From: an uncultured Flavobacteriaceae bacterium
GTDB lineage: Bacteria; Bacteroidota; Bacteroidia; Flavobacteriales; Flavobacteriaceae
Direction of reading: 5' to 3'
Length of the DNA stretch: 64,000 bases
Assembly: GCA_913043275.1 (NCBI GenBank)
Contig: CAJWLL010000001.1
Coordinates: 62,001-126,000, forward strand
Under the pieces are notes generated by a model. The model was not told the DNA's origin, did no database searches, and saw only the letters and a program-made list of their open reading frames with translations. Both the position numbers and the translations under genes were made by a program. Shown here one piece after another: positions 17,459 through 25,440 of the stretch (the first letter of the stretch is position 1; each line of letters begins with the position of its first letter).

Positions 17459-18492
17459 TCCAGTTTTTTGATCAGCTTTTTAAATACCTTTTCCGGGTTT
17501 TTCTCTAAGTATAGTATGCTGAAAACAGCTTCTATGATAGGAACTCTAGTGGAATATTTTTGGTTAATCATTTTTGCGGACCGCGTAGCGTAATAGCCCT
17601 CTGCTACCATCCTCATTTCCATTTGAGCTGCCTTGACTGTATAGCCCTTACCAATCATACTGCCAAAGGAACGGTTGCGACTGAAAACAGAATAACCTGT
17701 TACTAAAAGATCCCCCAGGTAAGCTGAGTTGTTTATGTTGCGTTTCATTTTGTAGATATCATTTATAAAGCGTTTCATTTCTCGAATCGCATTACTCATC
17801 AGTACACTTTGGAAGTTGTCACCATATCCAAGGGAATTGGCAATTCCAGCTGCAATGGCGTAAATATTTTTGAGCATACTGGCATATTCTGTACCTATGA
17901 TATCATTGGAAATGATGGTACGAATATATTGGGTTTTAAGTATGGAGGCTAATGCTTTTGCAAGTTTGTTATTGGAGCAGGCAACTGTAAGGTAGCACAG
18001 ACGTCCCATAGCGATCTCTTCAGCATGAGAGGGGCCTGCAATTACCCCAATTTTTTCTATTGGAACATTGAGTTTTTGATTTAAATGTTCCCCTACTATC
18101 AACATACTTTCCGGCACTACACCTTTTACGGCAGAAAAAATCATTTTGTCATTGAGCGATTGGTTCAATTTGTCCAGTTCACTTGATAGAAATGCTGAAG
18201 GTATGGCTAAGATCAATAAATCAGCTTCAGACACTACTTGATTGATGTCTGAACTAACCTTAAGACGTTTGATATTAAGGCTGGTAGTAACGAGATAGTT
18301 GGGGTTATGACCGTGTTTTTTTACTAAATCTGCATTGGTGGGGTTTCTAATGTACCACCCTATATTTCTTTTATTTTCTGAAAGAATTTTAATGAGTGCA
18401 GTTCCCCAACTTCCACCACCTAAAACAGCTACTTTAAGTTTACTTTTTAATAGAAAATTGGAAATATTTAGCTTTTGAGAGGGGCGTTCCAT
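17455..18492 (-). CDS. gpsA: NAD(P)H-dependent glycerol-3-phosphate dehydrogenase
   Basis: A 345-residue GpsA making sn-glycerol 3-phosphate for phospholipids. The N-terminal nucleotide-binding motif is [13 protein letters not shown] (21-33). Later conserved parts are [21 protein letters not shown] and [25 protein letters not shown], which holds the catalytic Lys. The N-terminus has about 19 extra residues before the Rossmann strand compared with the usual few. Since no ATG lies just before the strand, the ATG at 18492 is retained. It follows the membrane protein gene by 7 bases, so the two are probably co-transcribed. It is tail-to-tail with pheS, sharing a TTAA stop overlap. Confidence 0.95.
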   Translation of the reverse strand: MERPSQKLNISNFLLKSKLKVAVLGGGSWGTALIKILSENKRNIGWYIRNPTNADLVKKHGHNPNYLVTTSLNIKRLKVSSDINQVVSEADLLILAIPSAFLSSELDKLNQSLNDKMIFSAVKGVVPESMLIVGEHLNQKLNVPIEKIGVIAGPSHAEEIAMGRLCYLTVACSNNKLAKALASILKTQYIRTIISNDIIGTEYASMLKNIYAIAAGIANSLGYGDNFQSVLMSNAIREMKRFINDIYKMKRNINNSAYLGDLLVTGYSVFSRNRSFGSMIGKGYTVKAAQMEMRMVAEGYYATRSAKMINQKYSTRVPIIEAVFSILYLEKNPEKVFKKLIKKLD

Positions 18493-18499
18493 AGGGTGT

Positions 18500-18937
18500 T
18501 TATAGCCAAGTTTCCCAAGGTATTCTACTTAATAATAATAAAAGTCCCAATCCGTAAAATAAAGCAATTCTCAGAAATTTTTTCTCGGGGTCACTTTGGC
18601 GTTTCTGAAGTGACCAGCCCATAGTAATTAGAACAATGGCAAATATATTGGTAAAAGAATGCTCCACCAAATATAGCCGAGCTTGAGAATCTTTCATGAC
18701 ACCGCCGATTCCTAGATTGGACCATTGGTCAAACCAAGGAGAAACAAAATATAAAATCAGACCGATCAATAGTTGTATGTGAGAAAAGATCAATCCAAAC
18801 AGAGATATTCTAAGGTCTTTGGACTCAAAATATTTTCCTTTTATTTTTCCAGCTATGGCATTGAGTATGGCAAGAATTAAAACCAATAAAGCCAGATAAG
18901 CCCAATAGGAGTGAACATTCTTGAGTATAGAATACAT
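18500..18937 (-). CDS. Four-helix integral membrane protein, function unknown
   Basis: A 145-residue protein with four predicted transmembrane helices (about 10-30, 45-65, 90-108 and 124-140). It opens with LKNVHSYWAYLALLVLILAI, and His residues lie in or near helices (HSYW, HIQLL, VEHSF). The His pattern loosely recalls small haem-binding cytochrome b-type or CopD/YtfL-like proteins, but I see no decisive motif. Related Bacteroidota proteins exist, sometimes with misleading ribosomal names. It lies 7 bases upstream of gpsA, so co-transcription is likely. Confidence 0.75.
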   Translation of the reverse strand: MYSILKNVHSYWAYLALLVLILAILNAIAGKIKGKYFESKDLRISLFGLIFSHIQLLIGLILYFVSPWFDQWSNLGIGGVMKDSQARLYLVEHSFTNIFAIVLITMGWSLQKRQSDPEKKFLRIALFYGLGLLLLLSRIPWETWL

Positions 18938-19071
18938 GCTTTATTTTTTGAAAGATACGATATTCTTTGGATCAATAAATATATTTGAAGTAATAATAAG
19001 ATTACTTTTTGACATCAATTATTGCAAGGGTCATTTTAAATCTCTCAAGGGTTCATTTTTTTGATCAAAAA

Positions 19072-20499
19072 TCATATGGTGGAAACCCTAAGGGTATTTA
19101 CCATCCCTTTTTTATCGATAGGCATAGCAGTCAAGTTGATTAATAGATCCCCCTTTTCGACGTATCCACTTTTTTTTGCTATTTCATTGATTTGCTCTAC
19201 AGTTTTGTCAGTACTTTCAAAACTATCATAAAAGAATGCCTTCACTCCCCAAATCAGATTGAGTTGAGTGAGAATTCTTTTGTTGGAAGTAAAAACTAAA
19301 ATATTGGAATTGGGTCGCCATGCGGATACTTGAAAGGCAGTATATCCACTATTGGTCAGGGTACAAATGGCTTTGGCCTTAACATCATTGGCAATGTGCA
19401 CTGCATGATAACAAATGGACTTAGTGATGAACCTAACAGTTCTTATGTTTGGCGGTTTTTGAGGGACTGAGATTAGGTCGGAGTTTTCGACACTGCAGAT
19501 GATGGAACTCATCGCTTGAATTACCTGGACGGGATATTTTCCAACAGAGGTTTCTCCAGAGAGCATAACGGCATCAGCACCATCCATTACCGAATTTGCA
19601 ACATCGTTTACCTCTGCCCGATTTGCTGTGAGGCTGTTGATCATACTTTCCATCATTTGTGTTGCAATGATGACAGGAATCCTAGCTTTTTTGGCTCGTT
19701 TCACCAATTCTTTTTGGACTAGTGGAACCTGGGCCGGAGGAATTTCTACCCCTAGATCTCCCCGGGCTACCATGAGACCGTCGCAATAAGAAATTATTTT
19801 GTCTAAATTTTCAATCGCTTCAGGCTTTTCAATTTTAGCGATGATTGGAATTTTGTTATCGGAGTTCTTTTCGATAAACTTTTTTAATTCCAAAATATCC
19901 TCGGAGTTTCTTACAAAAGATAACGCGATCCAATCCACGTTTTGTTTGATTGCAAACTCGGCATCTATCACATCTTTTTTAGTTAAGGCTGGGAGTGAAA
20001 TTTTAGTATTGGGAAGGTTCACCCCTTTTTTTGACTTCAATTTCCCTCCTTGAATTACTATGGCTTCAACTTTTGCTTTTTCATCTGTTGAAATAACTTC
20101 AAATATAAGCTTACCGTCATCCAATAGAATTCTTTCTCCAGGTCTAACGTCTTTTGAAAAATTGTCGAAACTCATGTAGACTTTTTCTTTGCTTCCCACA
20201 AAAGGCTTATCATTAAGAAATGCAATATGATCTCCGGGGTCAACAAAGGTATTATCTTCTACCATTCCGATCCTCAATTTGGGCCCTTGAAGATCAGCCA
20301 AAATAGAAGTGTTAGAATTCATTTTTTCACTTAGTTCACGAATAATTTTGATTATTTTTTCAACTTCTCTGTGTTCGGCATGCGAAAAATTAATTCTGAA
20401 GACATCAACGCCCGAAAGTATCATTTCTTCCATCAACTCTATCTTATTCGATGACGGGCCAAGGGTGGCTACTATTTTGGTTTTTTTACTATTGATCAT
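19072..20499 (-). CDS. pyk: Pyruvate kinase
   Basis: A 475-residue glycolytic pyruvate kinase converting PEP and ADP to pyruvate and ATP. Visible motifs are KIVATLGPSS at the N-terminus, FRINFSHA, LADLQGPKLRIG, the catalytic IIAKIEKPEAIENLD, VARGDLGVEIP, ATQMMESMI, and DGADAVMLSGETSVGKYP. The C-terminal allosteric domain ends in MPIDKKGMVNTLRV. The start overlaps the end of the upstream IPExxxVDY gene by 4 bases, so they are translationally coupled. Length is standard. Confidence 0.97.
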   Translation of the reverse strand: MINSKKTKIVATLGPSSNKIELMEEMILSGVDVFRINFSHAEHREVEKIIKIIRELSEKMNSNTSILADLQGPKLRIGMVEDNTFVDPGDHIAFLNDKPFVGSKEKVYMSFDNFSKDVRPGERILLDDGKLIFEVISTDEKAKVEAIVIQGGKLKSKKGVNLPNTKISLPALTKKDVIDAEFAIKQNVDWIALSFVRNSEDILELKKFIEKNSDNKIPIIAKIEKPEAIENLDKIISYCDGLMVARGDLGVEIPPAQVPLVQKELVKRAKKARIPVIIATQMMESMINSLTANRAEVNDVANSVMDGADAVMLSGETSVGKYPVQVIQAMSSIICSVENSDLISVPQKPPNIRTVRFITKSICYHAVHIANDVKAKAICTLTNSGYTAFQVSAWRPNSNILVFTSNKRILTQLNLIWGVKAFFYDSFESTDKTVEQINEIAKKSGYVEKGDLLINLTAMPIDKKGMVNTLRVSTI

Positions 20500-20969
20500 G
20501 AATATAAATTTAGACTCAGATCGATTTTCAATCGACTTTTATCAATCAAATAACGGTACGATATTTGATTGATAGATTCCATTTTTTCTATCATTACTTG
20601 GTATTCGATACCCGAATCAATCTTAATGATGTAGTCAACATCTTTTAAATCCTCTACCAAATATAATTCTTTTGTTTTTGGTAAATCAAATAAGTCTGTG
20701 CCCTTTTGGATATCATTTTGAAAAATTATGACTCGATTGGAAAAGAGCCTTATTTCAATGCCTTTTATTGGGTCGATCCATTCATAGCATTCAAAAGGGT
20801 AATCTGCTTGAGCTTCTACTTTTCTTTTTTTTGATTGGACAAATCGGCACTGGCATTTGGAATTGAGTAAAAAGGCGAGAAGATAAGCTTCACAAATGCT
20901 GTGAACCGCAAGAAGAGAGAAATCGTCTTCAGCAATTTCGTCTAAAAAATAATTTTTGACTTTAGCCAT
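20496..20969 (-). CDS. IPExxxVDY-family protein
   Basis: A 157-residue protein of the Bacteroidota family named after an IPExxxVDY motif, whose function is unknown. The motif here is degenerate but recognisable as LVEDLKDVDYIIKI near residue 110. Position supports the call: in this phylum the gene typically lies between rnc and pyk, exactly as here, with 8-base and 4-base overlaps to those neighbours. The N-terminal half has an aromatic and acidic composition (FLDEIAEDDFSLLAVHS). No signal peptide. Confidence 0.85.
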   Translation of the reverse strand: MAKVKNYFLDEIAEDDFSLLAVHSICEAYLLAFLLNSKCQCRFVQSKKRKVEAQADYPFECYEWIDPIKGIEIRLFSNRVIIFQNDIQKGTDLFDLPKTKELYLVEDLKDVDYIIKIDSGIEYQVMIEKMESINQISYRYLIDKSRLKIDLSLNLYS

Positions 20970-21696
20970 TAATCCTTGATTTGATATTCATGGCGTGGAA
21001 TGCTCTTTTTGCAGCTTTTTCTTCAGACTTTTTTTTGGAGACTCCCCTTGCTTTGATAATTTGTTTTTCATCCAGATAAACTTGTGTTGTGAAGTTAAAT
21101 TCAGGGTCAAGTCCATTGTCTGTATGAGTTTTAAACTTAATATTTTTTTTTGTTTTTTGCCCCCATTCTATTAATAATCCTTTATAACTCAAAACGGCGT
21201 GGTGCAGTTGATCAATTTTAACATGCTCCCCCAAGATTTTCTTCATTATAAATTCACTACATTTTTTATATCCTCGATCTATGAAAATAGCCCCTACTAA
21301 TGCTTCAAGGAGATTACCGTGGATATTATTTCCAAAATTCATATTACTTTTTTGCTCTAAGAAATTGATCAGCCCGATTTTTAGACCAATCTGATTTAGA
21401 TTTTCCCGACTTACAATTTTTGAGCGGTACATTGTCAATGTCCCTTCTTTTGCAAAAGGAAATTTTATATATAAAAAGGAAGAAACAACAATGCTGAGTA
21501 TAGAATCACCCAGAAACTCTAGTCTTTCAAAATTGATCAAATGTCCATCATCATCTTTTAAGTTTCTGGATCGATGGGTAAAAGCAGTATGATAAACATG
21601 CTTATTATACGCTTTGAGTGAAGTAATCTTTTTAAGCCTACGAAAAAACATCACATCTTTTTTTGATGATTTCAGAAAGAGGCTTAAGAGATTCAC
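20962..21696 (-). CDS. rnc: Ribonuclease III
   Basis: A 244-residue RNase III processing rRNA and other double-stranded RNA. The signature NFERLEFLGDSILSIVVS contains the first catalytic acidic residues, and GNLLEALVGAIFIDRGY holds the second Asp/Glu set. The C-terminal double-stranded RNA-binding domain (about 165-240) ends with GVSKKKSEEKAAKRAFHAM. An N-terminal extension of about 20 residues precedes the endonuclease domain. It overlaps the IPExxxVDY gene by 8 bases and lies 8 bases downstream of fabF. Confidence 0.96.
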   Translation of the reverse strand: MNLLSLFLKSSKKDVMFFRRLKKITSLKAYNKHVYHTAFTHRSRNLKDDDGHLINFERLEFLGDSILSIVVSSFLYIKFPFAKEGTLTMYRSKIVSRENLNQIGLKIGLINFLEQKSNMNFGNNIHGNLLEALVGAIFIDRGYKKCSEFIMKKILGEHVKIDQLHHAVLSYKGLLIEWGQKTKKNIKFKTHTDNGLDPEFNFTTQVYLDEKQIIKARGVSKKKSEEKAAKRAFHAMNIKSRING

Positions 21697-21704
21697 ATTC
21701 TAAA

Positions 21705-22955
21705 TTAGGTAATTTTTTTGAAAATAACGCAGGCATTATGCCCTCCAAAGCCAAAGGTATTGGACAATGCAACTTCAACTGTTCTATTCTGGAATTTTCC
21801 TAATGTGAAATTAATCTTAGGGTCCAATTGGTCATCAGCCGTTTGGTGGTTGATGGTAGGCGGAACGATACTTTTTTTAATGGCCATTATGGAAGCAATG
21901 GCTTCAATAGCTCCTGCAGCTCCAAGTAGGTGACCCGTCATTGATTTGGTTGAGTTAATATTGATCTTGTATGCATGATCTTTAAAAACAGATATTACTG
22001 CGTTAGTTTCTGCCAAATCTCCTAATGGGGTTGAAGTTCCATGCATATTGATTGCATCAACATCCTCTGGTTTAAGGCCGGCATCTCGCAAACAATTAAG
22101 CATCACTTTTTTGGCTCCAATGCCTTCAGGGTGAGGAGCGGTCATGTGGTAAGCATCTGCTGAGAGTCCTCCTCCCGCAAATTCTGCATATATTTTGGCT
22201 CCTCGAGCCATTGCATGATCGTATTCCTCCAATATTAGAGCACCAGCACCTTCTCCTAACACAAAACCATCTCTATCCTTATCAAAAGGTCGTGATGCAG
22301 TTTTGGGATCATTGTTTCTGGTCGACAAAGCATGCATAGCATTAAATCCACCAATCCCAGCTATGGTAACTCCAGCTTCAGATCCACCTGAAATGATGAT
22401 GTCTGCATAACCCATTCGGATATAGTTTAGGGAATCGATCATAGCGTTTGAGGAAGATGCACAAGCAGATACAGTGGCGAAATTAGGGCCTCTAAGTCCA
22501 TGTTTTATTGAAATCAGCCCAGGCGCGATGTCCGAAATCATTTTAGGTATAAAGAAAGGGTTGAAACGGGGAGATCCGTCCCCCCAAGAAAAATTCAACA
22601 CTTCATTTTGGAATGTTTCTAATCCACCAATGCCAGCGCCCCATATAACCCCAATTCGATCTCTGTCTTCTTTGTCAAAATCCAAACCTGAGTCTTCGAT
22701 CGCTTCTTGGGAGGAAACCAATGCATATTGTGCAAATCGATCACATTTACGAGCCTCTTTTCGATCCATAAAATTTAGGGGATCAAAATCTTTTAACTCA
22801 CAAGCGAATTGGGTTTTGAATTTCGAGGCATCAAAATGGGTAATGGGTGAAGCACCACTGGTACCAGATAATAAACCTTCCCAATAAGCAGGAACTGTGT
22901 TTCCTATAGGAGTTAAGGCTCCCAATCCGGTAATTACTACACGTCTTGGTTTCAT
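21705..22955 (-). CDS. fabF: Beta-ketoacyl-ACP synthase II
   Basis: A 416-residue condensing enzyme that elongates acyl-ACP with malonyl-ACP in type II fatty acid synthesis. The nucleophile Cys165 lies in TVSACASSSNAM. The two active-site histidines lie in NMHGTSTPLGD and SMTGHLLGAAGA, and GFGGHNA closes the C-terminus. Length is normal. It follows acpP by 12 bases in the operon acpP-fabF-rnc, the usual order in many bacteria. Confidence 0.97.
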   Translation of the reverse strand: MKPRRVVITGLGALTPIGNTVPAYWEGLLSGTSGASPITHFDASKFKTQFACELKDFDPLNFMDRKEARKCDRFAQYALVSSQEAIEDSGLDFDKEDRDRIGVIWGAGIGGLETFQNEVLNFSWGDGSPRFNPFFIPKMISDIAPGLISIKHGLRGPNFATVSACASSSNAMIDSLNYIRMGYADIIISGGSEAGVTIAGIGGFNAMHALSTRNNDPKTASRPFDKDRDGFVLGEGAGALILEEYDHAMARGAKIYAEFAGGGLSADAYHMTAPHPEGIGAKKVMLNCLRDAGLKPEDVDAINMHGTSTPLGDLAETNAVISVFKDHAYKININSTKSMTGHLLGAAGAIEAIASIMAIKKSIVPPTINHQTADDQLDPKINFTLGKFQNRTVEVALSNTFGFGGHNACVIFKKIT

Positions 22956-22967
22956 TTAAGCCAAATT

Positions 22968-23201
22968 TTACTTTGCTTGTTCAATAAATTGAATGGCTTG
23001 ACCTACTGTTGAGATATTCTCAGCTTGATCATCTGGAATCTGAATGTCAAATTCTTTCTCGAATTCCATAATAAGTTCCACGGTATCTAGGGAATCAGCT
23101 CCTAAATCGTTGGTGAAATTAGCATCGGCCACGACTTCATTTTCGTCTACTCCCAATTTGTCAACTATGATTGCTTTTACTCTTGATGAAATGTCAGACA
23201 T
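22968..23201 (-). CDS. acpP: Acyl carrier protein
   Basis: A 77-residue acidic carrier protein. Ser37 in [14 protein letters not shown] is the 4'-phosphopantetheine attachment site. I start at ATG 23201 (MSDISSRVK); a TTG two codons further upstream is unlikely. It heads the operon acpP-fabF-rnc-IPExxxVDY-pyk and has a TATTTTTG motif 30 bases upstream. It is divergent from purN. Confidence 0.97.
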   Translation of the reverse strand: MSDISSRVKAIIVDKLGVDENEVVADANFTNDLGADSLDTVELIMEFEKEFDIQIPDDQAENISTVGQAIQFIEQAK

Positions 23202-23231
23202 AATCAAATTTTGTTTTTAAATTACTGTGGA

Positions 23232-23239
23232 CAAAAATA
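23232..23239 (-). promoter_or_regulatory. Promoter -7 element for the acpP operon
   Basis: The minus strand reads TATTTTTG about 30 bases upstream of the acpP ATG. A TTTTG lies 13 bases further upstream, shorter than the usual 17-21 spacing. Confidence 0.5.
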
Positions 23240-23351
23240 TAAAACTTTGCATCAAAACACTATTAAGGGTCAAGAATATAACTTTTCTTTGTTTTGAGGA
23301 TGTTTAAAAATAAACCAAAAAACGCTTTATTATTGATGTGAAAGGAATTTT

Positions 23352-23930
23352 ATGGGAAATAAAAATGCTAAAAGAATTATCCTATTTGCCTCTGGTTGGG
23401 GCACCAATGTAGAAAACATCATAAAATACTTTCAAACTAATAATCAAGTTGAGGTTGTAAGCGTCTTCACTAACAATCCATCAGCAGGAGTCATTGATCT
23501 GATTGGGCCAATGAAAATTTCATCAAAAATTTTTGATCAGGTGCAACTGAATAATGGAGAATTAAGACATGAGATAGAGTTTTTAAACCCCGATTTGATT
23601 GTTTTAGCTGGATTCTTACTAAAAATGCCTTTGGATTTTACCACTACTTTTTCTGATAAAATAATTAACATCCATCCCTCTCTACTTCCAAGGCACGGTG
23701 GTAAAGGGATGTATGGCGATTACGTTCATGAATCGGTTAAAGAAGCTGGTGACAAAGAAACAGGGATTAGCATTCACTATGTAAACGAACACTATGATAA
23801 AGGATCTATTATTTTTCAAGCCAATGTAGAAGTTCAAAAGGAAGACAGCATAAATGAGATCGCTGATAAGGTTCGCCGACTGGAGTATAAGCACTATCCA
23901 GAAGTGATTGAAAAACTATTATTTCCTTAA
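23352..23930 (+). CDS. purN: Phosphoribosylglycinamide formyltransferase
   Basis: A 192-residue GAR transformylase for purine synthesis using 10-formyl-THF. Active-site features are NIHPSLLPRHGGKGMYG (Asn and His) and HYVNEHYDKGSIIFQ (Asp). The N-terminal phosphate loop is ASGWGTNVENI, a variant of the common SGSGSNAENI. It is followed by rnhA after one base (stop 23928-23930, ATG 23932), so co-transcription is expected. Confidence 0.94.
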   Translation: MGNKNAKRIILFASGWGTNVENIIKYFQTNNQVEVVSVFTNNPSAGVIDLIGPMKISSKIFDQVQLNNGELRHEIEFLNPDLIVLAGFLLKMPLDFTTTFSDKIINIHPSLLPRHGGKGMYGDYVHESVKEAGDKETGISIHYVNEHYDKGSIIFQANVEVQKEDSINEIADKVRRLEYKHYPEVIEKLLFP

Positions 23931-23931
23931 A

Positions 23932-24417
23932 ATGTCAGGGAAAATCAATATTTATACTGATGGTTCTTCGCTTGGAAACCCAGGGCCAGGTGGTTACGGG
24001 ATTCTAATGGAATGGGAAGGAAGGAATTATGTGAAGGAACTTTCGGATGGTTATAGATTGACAACAAACAACCGCATGGAACTTTTGGCTGTAATTGTCG
24101 CACTAGAAGCCTTAAAAAAACAACCTATGGATGTAATGGTTTATTCCGATTCAAAGTATGTGATCGATGCGGTTCAAAAGAAATGGGTATTCAGTTGGGA
24201 GAAAAAAGCATTTAAAGACAAAAAAAACTCTGATCTCTGGCACCGCTATCTGAACATTCACAGGAAGCATAATGTTAATTTTCAATGGATCAAAGGACAT
24301 AATGCTCATAAGCAGAACGAGTGGTGTGATCAATTGGCAGTCAAAGCAGCCAAACATTCTCCTTTCAATGTAGATGTTTTTTTTGAGCAAAATCAAAACA
24401 AATCCCTTTCCTCTTAG
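23932..24417 (+). CDS. rnhA: Ribonuclease HI
   Basis: A 161-residue RNase HI cleaving RNA in RNA-DNA hybrids. I start at ATG 23932 (MSGKINIYTDGSS), one base after purN, rather than upstream inside purN. The four acidic catalytic residues fall in IYTDGSS, NRMELLAV, VYSDSKYV, and NEWCDQLA. The conserved WIKGH with its histidine and the NPGPGGYG loop are present. Confidence 0.94.
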   Translation: MSGKINIYTDGSSLGNPGPGGYGILMEWEGRNYVKELSDGYRLTTNNRMELLAVIVALEALKKQPMDVMVYSDSKYVIDAVQKKWVFSWEKKAFKDKKNSDLWHRYLNIHRKHNVNFQWIKGHNAHKQNEWCDQLAVKAAKHSPFNVDVFFEQNQNKSLSS

Positions 24418-24477
24418 ACCTTTGAAAACTTTTCAATAAATCATGGTCAAATAGTCAATAAGCCCTGCGAAGTTTAT

Positions 24478-24485
24478 TATTTTTG
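24478..24485 (+). promoter_or_regulatory. Promoter -7 element very close to the PfkB-kinase start
   Basis: TATTTTTG matches TAnnTTTG and ends only 4 bases before ATG 24490. If it is used, transcription would start about at the ATG, giving a leaderless mRNA. A -33 TTG is not evident. Confidence 0.4.
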
Positions 24486-24489
24486 TTAA

Positions 24490-25440
24490 ATGAACAACAA
24501 ATTACTTGTTGTAGGTACTATGGCCTATGATGCCATATCAACTCCCTTTGGAAAAGTCGATAAAATTTTAGGTGGTGCTGCCACTTATATAGGCTTGAGC
24601 GCCTCCCGATTTTCATTAGACTGCGGAATTGTATCTGTGGTGGGCGAGGATTTTGAAAAAGAACATTTAGAATTACTAAAAAACCAAGGGATAGATCTTT
24701 CTGGAGTTGAAATAGTAACCGGTGGAGCTACTTTTTTCTGGAGTGGGGAATACCATAATGATTTAAATATTCGAACCACTTTGGAAACACAATTGAATGT
24801 CTTAGAAAATTTTAGTCCAAAAATTCCTGAACATTATAAAAGCCCCGACATTGTCATGTTGGGGAACTTGTCTCCGGATGTACAAATTAAAGCCTTGGAA
24901 CAACTAAAAGCTAAACCAAAGCTTATTGTATTGGACACTATGAATTTTTGGATGGAACATTTCAGAGCTGCTTTGGATCAGGTTATTACAAAAGTGGACG
25001 TTATTTCCATCAATGATGAAGAGGCCCGCCAGTTGACTGGGGAATTCTCTTTGGTCAAAGCAGCCCATCAAATTCATCAAATGGGTCCAAAATATGTCAT
25101 TATCAAAAAAGGAGAACATGGGGCATTACTGTTTTATAAAAATCAAATTTTTTCTGCTCCGGCACTCCCTTTAGAAGAGGTTTTAGATCCTACTGGTGCT
25201 GGAGATAGCTTTGCCGGAGGATTTACCGGGTATTTGACCCAAACAGGAGATATTTCGTTTAACAATTTAAAATTAGCTGTTATTTATGGCTCTGCTATGG
25301 CTTCTTTTACTGTTGAAAAGTTTGGAACTCAAAAACTTGTCAACTACACCCCTAGCATGATGGCAACTCGAATCAAAGCTTTTAAGGAATTAACTACATT
25401 TGATATAGGATTAAAGCAAACAATTACACAATATGAGTGA
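24490..25440 (+). CDS. PfkB-family carbohydrate kinase
   Basis: A 316-residue ribokinase/PfkB-type sugar kinase. An N-terminal GGAATYIGLSASRF substrate region and the C-terminal ATP-site signature DPTGAGDSFAGGFTGYL with its catalytic Asp are clear. The substrate is unknown. The stop overlaps the start of the long purF gene by 8 bases, and this pairing suggests a role connected with nucleoside or pentose phosphate supply. That is inference from context only. Confidence 0.9.
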   Translation: MNNKLLVVGTMAYDAISTPFGKVDKILGGAATYIGLSASRFSLDCGIVSVVGEDFEKEHLELLKNQGIDLSGVEIVTGGATFFWSGEYHNDLNIRTTLETQLNVLENFSPKIPEHYKSPDIVMLGNLSPDVQIKALEQLKAKPKLIVLDTMNFWMEHFRAALDQVITKVDVISINDEEARQLTGEFSLVKAAHQIHQMGPKYVIIKKGEHGALLFYKNQIFSAPALPLEEVLDPTGAGDSFAGGFTGYLTQTGDISFNNLKLAVIYGSAMASFTVEKFGTQKLVNYTPSMMATRIKAFKELTTFDIGLKQTITQYE

